A stretch of 43,244 bases of DNA from DATEEG01 sp035525055 (GTDB taxonomy: Bacteria > Actinomycetota > Acidimicrobiia > Spongiisociales > ZC4RG35). Shown piece after piece: positions 24,595 to 32,324 of the stretch; the stretch's first letter is position 1, and every line of letters begins with the position of its first letter. Under the pieces are notes generated by a model, which was given only the letters and a program-made list of their open reading frames with translations, did no database searches and had not been told where the DNA came from. The position numbers and the translations under genes were made by a program. The stretch lies in assembly GCA_035525055.1 (NCBI GenBank), contig DATLEZ010000003.1, positions 1 through 43,244 of the forward strand, in the 5' to 3' direction.

Positions 24595-26541
24595 TCAGGA
24601 GTTGGGCCTCGGTCCAGGCGGTCGAGCTTCCTCCGCCAGTTTGGCGGCTACCTCGTCCAGTGAGACCCCCCGAGTCTCACGTTCCTCGCCGTAGCGGCGC
24701 AGTCCGACAGTCCTCGCATCGACATCCTTGTCGCCGACCACGCACAGCACCGGGTGCTTGGACGACAAGGCCCGGCGGATCTTCTCCCCGACCGTGTCCT
24801 CACCTCGATCGACCTCCACCCGCAGACCCACCGCTCGCAGGGTCGCCGCGACGGCCATTCCGTAGTCGTCGTGTCGATCAGCCACGGGGATCACCGTCAC
24901 CTGCACCGGGGCCAGCCACAGCGGGAAGGCTCCGGCGTAGTGCTCGATGAGGACGCCGGCGAAGCGCTCGATTGATCCCGCCTTGGCGCAGTGGATCATG
25001 ATCGGTTGCGCCGACAGGTTGTCCGAGGTGGCGTACTCGAGTTGGAAACGCTCGGGTTCGTTGAAATCGAATTGGATGGTTGACATCTGCCAGCGGCGCC
25101 CGATGGCGTCCTTCGCATGGACGTCGATCTTGGGTCCATAGAAGGCACCCTCGCCGTCGGCGATGCGGTACGAGACCCCGGCGTCTTCGAGGCACTTCTG
25201 GAGGGCTGTCTGAGCGACCTCCCACATCGCCAGCTCGCCAACCGCTTTCTCGGGGCGAGTCGAGAGTTCGGCTTCGAACTCTGTGAAGCCGAAATCGCGC
25301 AACCAGGTGAGGACGAATTCGAGATGAAGCGCCAGCTCCTCATCAATTTGGTCGGGCCGGCAAAAGGTGTGGGAGTCGTCCTGAGTGAAGCCCCGCGCTC
25401 GCAACAGCCCATGGACCACCCCTGATCGCTCGTTGCGATAGACCCCACCCAATTCGGAGAACCGAAGAGGCAAGTCCCGGTACGACCTGCCCCGGCTCTT
25501 GTAGATCAGAATGTGGCCGGGGCAGTTCATGGGCTTGACCCGGTAACGGTCTCCTTCCTCCAGCTCCATTCCCGGATACATGTTCTCGGAGTAGTAGTCG
25601 AGGTGTCCGGAGATCTGCCAGAGGGCTTCCCTCGCCAGATGGGGGGTGAATACGAAGTCGAACCCGAAGCGCTCGTGGAGTCGCCGCGAATGGTCCTCCA
25701 TCAGCTTCCGCATCATCCCGCCCTTGGGATGCCACACCGCCAGCCCGACGCCAAGGTCGCGCGGGAAGGAGAACAGGTCGAGTTCCGGTCCGAGTCGGCG
25801 GTGATCGCGGCGCTCGGCCTCCTCCATCCTCGTCACGTAGGCGTCGAGGGCGGCCTGACTCTCCCAGGCTGTTCCATAAATCCGCTGGAGCTGTCCCCGC
25901 TTCTCATCGCCGCGCCAGTAGGCACCGGCCGTGCGCAATAGTTTGAAGGCCTGCAAGCGCCCGGTTGACGGAAGGTGTGGGCCCCGGCAGAGATCGACGA
26001 AAGCCAGATTGCGATAGACCGTGACCTCGGTGTCGTCCGCGACCTCGGTGGGATCGACGCCCTCGATGATCTCGCGCTTGAAGGGCTGGTCGGCGAACAA
26101 TGCGAGAGCTTGTTCGCGCCCCATCGCCTCCCGCTTGAAGGGCTGGTCGGCAGCGACGATCTCTGCCATCCGGGCCGACAGGCGTTCTAGGTCGTCGGGT
26201 GTGAAGGGGCGCCCGATATCGAAGTCGTAGTAAAAGCCGTCCTCAATCGGCGGCCCGATCGCGAAGTGGGCTCCCGGGAAGTGGTCGAGGACTGCCTGGG
26301 CGAGGATGTGGGCCGCTGAATGTCGGGCGATGTGGCGGCCGCTGTCGGTGTTCTCGGTGATCACCTCGAACTTGCCGCTCCGGGTCAGAGGACGATCCAG
26401 ATCCAGCAAATCGCCGTCCAGCGCGACAGCCACGGCGGCCTTGGCCAACCGGGAGCCAATCGAACCGGCGACCTTGGCGCCGGTCACCCCGCTCGGGTGA
26501 CGGGCAACGGTTCCATCGGGATAAACAAGCTCTAGTTCCAC
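24595..26541 (-). CDS. thrS: Threonyl-tRNA synthetase
   Basis: A 648-residue class II ThrRS. The domains in order are TGS (about 1-60), the editing domain with the HSAAHILAQAVLDHFPG zinc-like His pair and VDLCRGPHLPSTG, the catalytic core (MNCPGHILIYKSRGRSYRDLPLRFSELGGVYRNERSGVVHGLLRARGFTQDD in short blocks), and the C-terminal anticodon-binding domain (QVTVIPVADRHDDYG). Start is GTG 26541. A 7-bp hairpin lies 16 bases upstream of the start. The leader is too short to be a T-box. The gene is the conserved far end of the PI mannoside neighbourhood. Confidence 0.96.
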   Translation of the reverse strand: MELELVYPDGTVARHPSGVTGAKVAGSIGSRLAKAAVAVALDGDLLDLDRPLTRSGKFEVITENTDSGRHIARHSAAHILAQAVLDHFPGAHFAIGPPIEDGFYYDFDIGRPFTPDDLERLSARMAEIVAADQPFKREAMGREQALALFADQPFKREIIEGVDPTEVADDTEVTVYRNLAFVDLCRGPHLPSTGRLQAFKLLRTAGAYWRGDEKRGQLQRIYGTAWESQAALDAYVTRMEEAERRDHRRLGPELDLFSFPRDLGVGLAVWHPKGGMMRKLMEDHSRRLHERFGFDFVFTPHLAREALWQISGHLDYYSENMYPGMELEEGDRYRVKPMNCPGHILIYKSRGRSYRDLPLRFSELGGVYRNERSGVVHGLLRARGFTQDDSHTFCRPDQIDEELALHLEFVLTWLRDFGFTEFEAELSTRPEKAVGELAMWEVAQTALQKCLEDAGVSYRIADGEGAFYGPKIDVHAKDAIGRRWQMSTIQFDFNEPERFQLEYATSDNLSAQPIMIHCAKAGSIERFAGVLIEHYAGAFPLWLAPVQVTVIPVADRHDDYGMAVAATLRAVGLRVEVDRGEDTVGEKIRRALSSKHPVLCVVGDKDVDARTVGLRRYGEERETRGVSLDEVAAKLAEEARPPGPRPNS

Positions 26542-26556
26542 GATCCAGTCTTCGGC

Positions 26557-26578
26557 TAGCCTGCGGAAAGACAGGCTA
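26557..26578 (-). promoter_or_regulatory. Hairpin in the thrS leader
   Basis: tagcctg (26557-26563) pairs with caggcta (26572-26578) around an 8-base loop. In the thrS transcript this would form a stem ending about 15 bases before the GTG. A translational operator or the edge of the divergent promoter region are both possible. No U-run, T-box core or ribosomal-protein-like site is seen. Confidence 0.3.
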
Positions 26579-26690
26579 CCCAGGGCTCAAGCTCGACGAA
26601 TTCGGTTTACCAGGTCAGGTTTCCAGCTGATCCTTGGGTCAACCGGCCACTGAACAACCACGACAAACAGCTCGGAGGCGTCCACCCGCG

Positions 26691-27524
26691 ATGGAAACTG
26701 ATGCTCTGCTTCGCACGATTGCTCCTCATGCCACATCGGTAAACATCAGCGCGGGCGGAAACAAGGTCTTCCGGTTGCGTGAGGAGTCTGGCATGACCAG
26801 CGTTGCAAAGATCTACGGGAGCCCGGCCCGAGAGCGTCGCGAGCGTCACGCTCTCGAGGCCCTCGCCTCGGTCGGTGGGGTTCCCCGAATCATCAATCGC
26901 GGTATCGAGGATGGACAGGCCTGGATCCAGATGACCGACGGCGGGACATGGGACCTGGCCACTTTGGGCCGCAACCTCGACAACGTGAGATCGGCCGGGC
27001 GAGTGCTGCGGGGAGTTCACGAGTCGGGGGCCTCGTTGACCAACCTCGCCGGGACCATCGGCGACCTCCAGATCGAGGCTCACTATCAGTCGACCCTCGA
27101 GCGCCTCGAGCGGTTCCGTCGGCGCCTCAACATCCCGATGGAATTGCTTGAAAAGGCAGCGGCTTCTGGAGCGCCCGTCGCGAGCGCCTCGAAGCCATCT
27201 CACACCCGGCCAACCCCCGAACAGTTCCTTGTCGCAGAAGGTGGAGGCCAGGTGATGCTGATCGACTGGGAGTGGGCCACTATGGCGCCGCCCGAGTGGG
27301 ACGTGAGCCTTGCCAGTTGGCAACTCGCCAACCTCCTCGGTGACCAGGCTGCCGGCGCCTTTCTCGAAGGCTACGGCGCGGCGGTGTCGGCAGGTCGACT
27401 TCGCTCCTGGATCGCTTACCACTCGGCGATGATCATGCTCGAAGCCGCCGAAACCCGCGGCGGTCGCCTCCACGACCTTGCCCCCTTGGTGAGAGCAATG
27501 GCCGACGCCGTCGACTTTGGATAG
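26691..27524 (+). CDS. Aminoglycoside phosphotransferase-fold protein, probable pseudokinase
   Basis: A 277-residue protein of the APH/choline kinase fold (start ATG 26691 with GGAGG 12 bases upstream; a TTG at 26634 would add 19 residues). The N-lobe has GGNKVFRLRE and the ATP-site Lys in TSVAKIYG. The C-lobe has LRGVHESG and the metal-binding Asp in MLIDWEWATMAPPEWDVS. Where active members have HGD-x4-N, this protein reads HTRPTPEQ (27201 on): the catalytic Asp is Arg and the Asn is Gln. The distance to IDWE is normal, so this is substitution, not misalignment. Catalysis is therefore doubtful. It is divergent from thrS. Confidence 0.8.
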   Translation: METDALLRTIAPHATSVNISAGGNKVFRLREESGMTSVAKIYGSPARERRERHALEALASVGGVPRIINRGIEDGQAWIQMTDGGTWDLATLGRNLDNVRSAGRVLRGVHESGASLTNLAGTIGDLQIEAHYQSTLERLERFRRRLNIPMELLEKAAASGAPVASASKPSHTRPTPEQFLVAEGGGQVMLIDWEWATMAPPEWDVSLASWQLANLLGDQAAGAFLEGYGAAVSAGRLRSWIAYHSAMIMLEAAETRGGRLHDLAPLVRAMADAVDFG

Positions 27525-27532
27525 GAACCAGC

Positions 27533-27561
27533 AGCTCTCAATAGGCAGTAGGACGAGAGCT
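27533..27561 (+). terminator. Hairpin after the pseudokinase gene
   Basis: agctctc (27533-27539) pairs with gagagct (27555-27561) over a 15-base loop, starting 9 bases after the stop codon. The downstream sequence is ttaaag without a true U-run, so it is a candidate only. Confidence 0.35.
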
Positions 27562-27598
27562 TAAAGTCTCGAACCGCGGAGCTTCCTAGAACGCGAAA

Positions 27599-27613
27599 TC
27601 CCACGATGTGGGA
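27599..27613. promoter_or_regulatory. Short dyad upstream of the zinc-ribbon gene
   Basis: tcccac-gat-gtggga is a perfect 6-bp inverted repeat, 44 bases upstream of the TTG start at 27657. Its place fits an operator near the promoter of the small gene. No regulator can be named. Confidence 0.3.
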
Positions 27614-27656
27614 ATGATTCGACTTAGCCTCTTGAGAGTCCTACGAGGAGGATCTG

Positions 27657-27854
27657 TTGCTCGAGGCTCTGCTCGCAGCGACTGCCGCGTCCGGGTTGAT
27701 CGTCATGGCCCGGGGCCAGCGGCGGGTCGCAAGCATCGGAGGAAGTGAATGGGTCGCCACAGAGGGAGATGATGATCTCCCCTGTCCGTGGTGCTACGGC
27801 CCGACCGTTTCCTCCGACTCCCGATGCCCCAGCTGCGATCGCCGATTCGGCTGA
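27657..27854 (+). CDS. Small zinc-ribbon protein with N-terminal hydrophobic segment
   Basis: A 65-residue protein. Start TTG 27657 is supported by GAGGAGGA at 27645-27652, the best ribosome site nearby. Residues 1-18 are hydrophobic (LEALLAATAASGLIVMA), enough for a short anchor. The C-terminal third is a compact zinc ribbon: CPWC, ten residues, then CPSC, ending DRRFG. Such ribbons are found in stand-alone metal-binding or ribosome-associated proteins, and no partner is evident. It ends one base before the stop of the opposing mshD gene. Confidence 0.65.
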   Translation: MLEALLAATAASGLIVMARGQRRVASIGGSEWVATEGDDDLPCPWCYGPTVSSDSRCPSCDRRFG

Positions 27855-28751
27855 TCACGTCAGCGTCCGCACGAACGACCGATCCACGTGATCGACGTAG
27901 AACCCGAGCGATCGATACAGGCCAAGTGCCCGGTGGTTGCTGGCATCGACGTAGAGGAACGCGACCCTGTCTCCTTTGCGCTCCATAACTGAAAGCCCCT
28001 GAAGCACCAGGGCCCGGCCAAGCCCGATCCCCTGGGCGCGGGGAGCGACGGCAATCACGTAGATCTCTCCTTCTCCGTGAGCACGCTTCAGCCAACAGAA
28101 TCCAGCCAACCCCGTGCCATCCCACGCCATGAGAAGCTCGCCGGCGCGAAACCACGGTTGACCCATCCGATTCTGGAGGACTCCGAGAGTCCATCGCCCG
28201 TTCTCAGGATGGCCCGCGAACGCCGAGTTGTTGAGTTCGAGCCATACAGACTCGTCGTGGCCGGGGACAAATGGAGCCAGGCGCACGCCTTCGGGCAGCC
28301 GGGCATCGGAACGATCTCCGTGAAAGCCACCGGTCAGCTGCCGCTCCAACTTCAAGAGTTCTCGTTCGGCCTCGAAGCCGGCTCGTATCGCAACCTCGGC
28401 CAACCGCGGCTGAAAGAGCCAGGCCCTGACAGCTCTTCCACCCCGCCGCGCCACCTCTGCGACCCCGGCATTGAAGAGGTTGAGAAAGATGGCCGGAGAC
28501 CGCTGGTCGGGGTCCACCGCCAGCTCCATCCCCCACCAGCCAGGTTCTGCCCCAGGAGTCAGGGCAACGTAGGAAACGAGTCGACCTTCAACTTCACCCA
28601 CCAGCCCGACGATCCGCTCGCGGTCGCCCTGGAAGAGCATCAAGTACTTGTGCTCACCGATCGGTTGATGCCCGTCAGCTGCCTCGACCCGGCTCAGAAG
28701 CTCACCGACTGCTCCCAGGTCTCCAGGTAGAGAAACAAGACGGATGTGCAT
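27855..28751 (-). CDS. mshD: Mycothiol synthase (double GNAT acetyltransferase)
   Basis: A 298-residue protein with two GNAT folds that acetylates Cys-GlcN-Ins to mycothiol, the main low-molecular-weight thiol of actinobacteria. The diagnostic C-terminal half has LNNSAFAGHPENGRWT, AGFCWLKRAHGEGEIYVIAV, the acetyl-CoA loop RAQGIGLGRAL, and ALGLYRSLGFYVDH. The N-terminal half is the degenerate GNAT copy (LAVDPDQRSP). Length matches known MshD. A general GNAT remains possible, but the NNxAFxxHPExG string is close to specific. The other mycothiol genes are not in the window. Confidence 0.87.
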   Translation of the reverse strand: MHIRLVSLPGDLGAVGELLSRVEAADGHQPIGEHKYLMLFQGDRERIVGLVGEVEGRLVSYVALTPGAEPGWWGMELAVDPDQRSPAIFLNLFNAGVAEVARRGGRAVRAWLFQPRLAEVAIRAGFEAERELLKLERQLTGGFHGDRSDARLPEGVRLAPFVPGHDESVWLELNNSAFAGHPENGRWTLGVLQNRMGQPWFRAGELLMAWDGTGLAGFCWLKRAHGEGEIYVIAVAPRAQGIGLGRALVLQGLSVMERKGDRVAFLYVDASNHRALGLYRSLGFYVDHVDRSFVRTLT

Positions 28752-28767
28752 CCCATCCGACAGTACC

Positions 28768-28779
28768 GGTCCCGGGACC
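28768..28779. promoter_or_regulatory. 12-bp palindrome in the mshD/patatin divergent promoter region
   Basis: ggtcccgggacc is a perfect palindrome located in the 69 bases between the start of mshD (minus) and the start of the patatin-like gene (plus). It is a natural candidate for an operator serving both genes. It could also be chance in GC-rich DNA. Confidence 0.35.
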
Positions 28780-28820
28780 TACCAAGCCGGTGCGACTCGG
28801 CCCCTATGCTCCTCAGACCC

Positions 28821-29798
28821 ATGAGTGCGGTCGGTTTAGTGCTAGGTGGCGGTGGAATCACCGGCGCCGCCTATGAAATGGCGGCCCTCATGGCAATCGA
28901 ACTGGCGACCGGATGGGACCCGAATCAGGCCGACGTCGTCGTAGGGACCTCTTCCGGCTCATTCGTTGCGGCTCTGGTGCGCCACGAACGGCTGGACCTC
29001 GACTCCCTGGTTCTTCCCACCGACGATCGTGCGCAGGTTGCCCAACGAATCAAGGAGCGGATCTTCAGCCGCAAGCCGGGGGTGCGTGTGCGCACGTGGC
29101 TGCGCCACGGAATCCTGCCCGGGGTCAGGCGCCCGGGGTTGACTCTTCTTCTGGGCTCTCCGGCGCCCTACGACACCTCCGGCCTCGGAGCCTGGGTCGA
29201 AGAAGAGCTTGGTGACGCGGCAACAGCCTGGCCGGCCGCCCCGACGGTCGTGGTTGCCTACGACGTTGCGGGCCGGCGCCGTACGCCCTTCGGTACCGTC
29301 GACGCTCCCGAGGTTGGCATCGCTGACGCCGTCGCCGCCTCAACTGCCATACCGGTGCTCTTCCGCCCCTGGGTGATCGAGGGCCGCCACTACGTCGACG
29401 GCGGTGTCGTCTCCGGAACCCACGCCGACCTCGTCCTCGGCAATCCGAGAGAGCTCGACCTGGTTCTGGTCATTGCGCCGATGGCGGCCGAAGAAGATCG
29501 TCGCGGGGCGTGGGCCCATGAGCGCCTGTTCGACAAGGTAGGGCGGCGAACCCTGGAAGAAGAGATTCGCCTCATAAACGAGGTTTGGCCCGCCTGCGAC
29601 GTGCTGGTCCTGCGGCCAACCCCGCAGATTCTCACGGCCATGCGGCCCAATCCGATGGAAGCCGAATTGGCAGTGTCGACATTTGTGAGGACGTTGACAG
29701 CGATGAAGCGCACTCTCGCCGAGCAGTCGACCTGGAGGCTCCTCTCCCATCACCTCGGCACGTCCCCCCGCGCTCCGGGTCACCGCGTCAGCCCTTGA
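28821..29798 (+). CDS. Patatin-like phospholipase
   Basis: A 325-residue lipid acyl hydrolase of the patatin family (bacterial RssA-like). Signatures are the glycine-rich oxyanion loop GLVLGGGGITGAAYE at the start, the nucleophile elbow GTSSGS (Ser about residue 44), and the catalytic Asp in YVDGGVVSGTHADL. The start is taken at ATG 28821 just before the glycine loop. ATG 28806 is possible, and the latter overlaps a TATGCT box (28805-28810), so a leaderless message starting near 28821 is conceivable. The 3' end overlaps the antiporter gene by 11 bases (convergent). Confidence 0.86.
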   Translation: MSAVGLVLGGGGITGAAYEMAALMAIELATGWDPNQADVVVGTSSGSFVAALVRHERLDLDSLVLPTDDRAQVAQRIKERIFSRKPGVRVRTWLRHGILPGVRRPGLTLLLGSPAPYDTSGLGAWVEEELGDAATAWPAAPTVVVAYDVAGRRRTPFGTVDAPEVGIADAVAASTAIPVLFRPWVIEGRHYVDGGVVSGTHADLVLGNPRELDLVLVIAPMAAEEDRRGAWAHERLFDKVGRRTLEEEIRLINEVWPACDVLVLRPTPQILTAMRPNPMEAELAVSTFVRTLTAMKRTLAEQSTWRLLSHHLGTSPRAPGHRVSP

Positions 29799-30924
29799 CG
29801 AGCCGCGCCGCGATTGGACCAGCGGTCGCCATGATCAGGACGTAGCCGGCGGCTACCGCTGCCAGTTCGGGAGGAGCCCCCGCCGCGAGACCGAGGCCTG
29901 CCATCACGATCGAGAACTCTCCTCGAGCAAGAAGGAGCGCCCCCGCTCTGCGGCTACCTCGAGCACTGATCCCCTGTCGTTTGCCCGCCCATCTCGCCAG
30001 AGAGAGCTTCGTGAAACCGGTAATGATCGCAAGAGCCAGCACCGGTACCGCCACCCTTGGCAGTTGGCCCGGGTCGGTCTGGAGCCCGAAGAAGACAAAG
30101 AACACTCCGGCGAACAAGTCCCGCAGGGGGGTGAGGAGTTGCCGGGCCTGGTGGGCAGCTTGCCCAGAGAGACTGATCCCGACCAGGAAAGCGCCGACCG
30201 CGGCCGAGACATGCAGGCGTTCGGTGAGGCCGGAAACCACCAGCGTGATCCCCAGGACCGTCAGCAGGTTCACTTCATCAGAGGATGAAAACGCCAACTC
30301 GCTGAGCCGCTCCCCGTGGCGATGGGCGGCGAGCAGGATCAACCCGACGACGACGAGTGCCAGAGGAACCGAGACGAGGACTCCGCTAAGCGCTCCGCCG
30401 ATGGCGATCCCTCCGAGAATCGGCAGCACCACTGCCATCGCCAGGTCCTCGAACACCAGGAGCGAGAGCACCATCGGCGTTTCCCGGTTTCCCATCCATT
30501 CCAGGTCGCTCAAGAGTTTGGCAGCCACCCCGGAGGACGATATGTACGTAACACCTCCCAGGAACAGCGACGGGATCACGCCGAGACCGAGGATCAATCC
30601 CGCCACGAAGCCAGGCGTGTAGTTGATGACAAAGTCGACGACTCCGATGACTGCGGTGGTCTTCAAGCTTTGGATGAGCTCGCTGGCCGTGTACTCGAGA
30701 CCCATCATGAGGAGCAGGAGGATCACACCGAGGTCGGCTCCGATCTCCACGAAGCCCTCCGAGGTCACCAGTTCTACAACGCCACCCTCGCCCAGAGTCA
30801 GGCCGGCGATCAGGTAGAGCGGAATCGGGGACAACGAAAAACGCACCGCGAGCCGGGCCACAAGGGCAAGCAGAACGACGACACCGCCTAGCTCGAGAAA
30901 GAGCCGCCCGGGGTCGTCCATCAA
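29788..30924 (-). CDS. CPA2-family cation:proton antiporter, KhtU-like
   Basis: A 378-residue integral membrane protein with about 11-12 hydrophobic segments and no RCK domain of its own. Typical CPA2/KefB membrane-domain blocks are seen: IPLYLIAGLTLGEGG, LLLLMMGLEYTASELIQSLK, SSSGVAAKLLSDLEWMGNRETPMVLSLLVFEDLAMAVVLPIL and AVGAFLVGISLSG. The regulatory subunit is the overlapping upstream gene (4 bases), the arrangement of Bacillus khtT-khtU. It probably exports K+ (or other monovalent cations) in exchange for H+. Confidence 0.87.
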   Translation of the reverse strand: MMDDPGRLFLELGGVVVLLALVARLAVRFSLSPIPLYLIAGLTLGEGGVVELVTSEGFVEIGADLGVILLLLMMGLEYTASELIQSLKTTAVIGVVDFVINYTPGFVAGLILGLGVIPSLFLGGVTYISSSGVAAKLLSDLEWMGNRETPMVLSLLVFEDLAMAVVLPILGGIAIGGALSGVLVSVPLALVVVGLILLAAHRHGERLSELAFSSSDEVNLLTVLGITLVVSGLTERLHVSAAVGAFLVGISLSGQAAHQARQLLTPLRDLFAGVFFVFFGLQTDPGQLPRVAVPVLALAIITGFTKLSLARWAGKRQGISARGSRRAGALLLARGEFSIVMAGLGLAAGAPPELAAVAAGYVLIMATAGPIAARLVKG

Positions 30925-31433
30925 CCGCTGGTGATGATCTCGCTGGCGGCTTCGATGCCGTCCGGTGTGCCCACCACGACCAGGGTGTCACCCGGTTCGA
31001 TTCCGAAGGACGGTTCGGGGGCAGGGAAGGCGGTGCCGTCGCGCAGAGCAGCGACTATGGAGACACCGGTCCGGGTCCGCAGGCGCAAGTCCCCGATGGT
31101 GCGATTGGCAGCGTGGGCGTCTTCTAGGACAGGGAGCCAATCGATGGCGAGGCCCTCGACCTGTTGCTGGAGGTGGTTCATGTCTGCCACCACCTGGGAG
31201 CCTCCGAGCATGTCGATCAGGTTGTGGGCTTCCTCTTCATTGAGATGGATGGTGATCGCCACGAGGTCGGGATCCTCGGGTGGGCAAACGAAGAGGTCCC
31301 GGCGGCCCGTGCGACTGTGGATCACACCAATTCTCTGGTTTTCGGCTGTGATGAAGTCGTATCGGACCCCGTGGCCCGGCAATTCGGTCTTTTCGATTTG
31401 TGCTATTTCGAACTCCCTACTCTGAACCGTCAT
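30921..31433 (-). CDS. Antiporter regulatory subunit, KhtT-like (TrkA-C/RCK_C domain)
   Basis: A 170-residue soluble protein. The first half begins with ELPGHGVRYDFITAENQRIGVIHSRTGRRDL, the conserved opening of KhtT-type subunits. The second half (about 90-170) is an RCK_C fold with VSIVAALRDGTAFPAPEPSFGIEPGDTLVVVGTPDGIEAASEII. In Bacillus KhtT restrains the antiporter KhtU and responds to nucleotide ligands. The same partnership is expected here because the genes overlap (ATGA). Confidence 0.87.
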   Translation of the reverse strand: MTVQSREFEIAQIEKTELPGHGVRYDFITAENQRIGVIHSRTGRRDLFVCPPEDPDLVAITIHLNEEEAHNLIDMLGGSQVVADMNHLQQQVEGLAIDWLPVLEDAHAANRTIGDLRLRTRTGVSIVAALRDGTAFPAPEPSFGIEPGDTLVVVGTPDGIEAASEIITSG

Positions 31434-31472
31434 CTTGCCAGGTCACTACCAACCCATGTTCGGGGCTCGACA

Positions 31473-32297
31473 GTGAAAGCCATCGAACTCATAGGCCGAT
31501 GGCCGGTGCCGTCACCGGCCATGGCGGTGGTCGGATCCGAAGGCCTTCGATCCAGACACGGTTCTTTCTATACCGTCAAACGGTGGACATCAGTCACGAA
31601 GTTGTTCACTGCCTATTCAGTGCTGATCGGCGTCGATAGTGGCCGCTGGAACCTCGGCGAAGCGGCCGGACCTCCGGGATCTACCGTGCGCCATCTCCTG
31701 GCGCACGCCTCCGGACTTCCGTTCGACGGTCCTACTCCAATCACGCCTCCGGGGCGCCGACGCATCTACTCGAACACGGGGTTCGACCTCCTAGGTGAGT
31801 TCGTTTCCCAGAAGACCGGCCTGGCATTTGCCGACCACCTCAAGGACAGCGTTCTCGACCCGTTGGGGATCGAAGCCGAGTTGAGGGGGCGGCCGTCTGA
31901 GGGTCTCGTTGGAGGGGTGATAGGAATGGCCCGGTTGGCCACCGAGCTACTGGCACCGACTCTGCTCAGTCCGGCCCTCCTCAGGGAAGCCACGACCGTC
32001 ACTTTCCCGAGCCTGCCCGGAACCCTCCCCGGCGTCGGAAGGTTCGATCCGCTGGAGTGGGGTCTCGGGTTCGAAATCAAAGGGGCCAAGTCTCCGCATT
32101 GGACTGGCCAGACCAACTCCCCCGAAACCTACGGCCACTTCGGAGGAAGCGGTGCGTTCCTCTGGGTTGACCCGGTGGCAGAAATCGGACTTTGTGTCCA
32201 GACCGGCCGCGAGTTCGGCCCCTGGGCGCTCGAGTCGTGGCCGATTCTTTCGGACGCAGTTCTTGCCGAGGTATCCGGCTCTACCGGCCCTAGATGA
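31473..32297 (+). CDS. Serine hydrolase of the beta-lactamase/class C family
   Basis: A 274-residue protein with penicillin-binding-protein-like motifs: SVTK (Ser at about residue 40), YSN in RRIYSNTGFDLLG, and HFGGSGAFLWVDP in place of KTG. It is shorter than typical class C enzymes and has no signal peptide, so it is more likely a cytoplasmic esterase or D-aminopeptidase-like enzyme than a resistance enzyme. Start is GTG 31473; the frame is open further upstream but that part is antisense to the antiporter subunit. It is divergent from that operon. Confidence 0.82.
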   Translation: MKAIELIGRWPVPSPAMAVVGSEGLRSRHGSFYTVKRWTSVTKLFTAYSVLIGVDSGRWNLGEAAGPPGSTVRHLLAHASGLPFDGPTPITPPGRRRIYSNTGFDLLGEFVSQKTGLAFADHLKDSVLDPLGIEAELRGRPSEGLVGGVIGMARLATELLAPTLLSPALLREATTVTFPSLPGTLPGVGRFDPLEWGLGFEIKGAKSPHWTGQTNSPETYGHFGGSGAFLWVDPVAEIGLCVQTGREFGPWALESWPILSDAVLAEVSGSTGPR

Positions 32298-32324
32298 GAG
32301 CCTGGTGATGAGCGTGGGGCCCGT

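Noticed and set aside
26542..26690. T-box riboswitch upstream of thrS
   Set aside because: The divergent gap is only 149 bases and has no T-box core or terminator/antiterminator pair; only a 7-bp hairpin is seen.
26607..27473. 288-codon open frame on minus strand
   Set aside because: Antisense to the APH-fold gene, which has a recognisable fold signature and a start with ribosome site.
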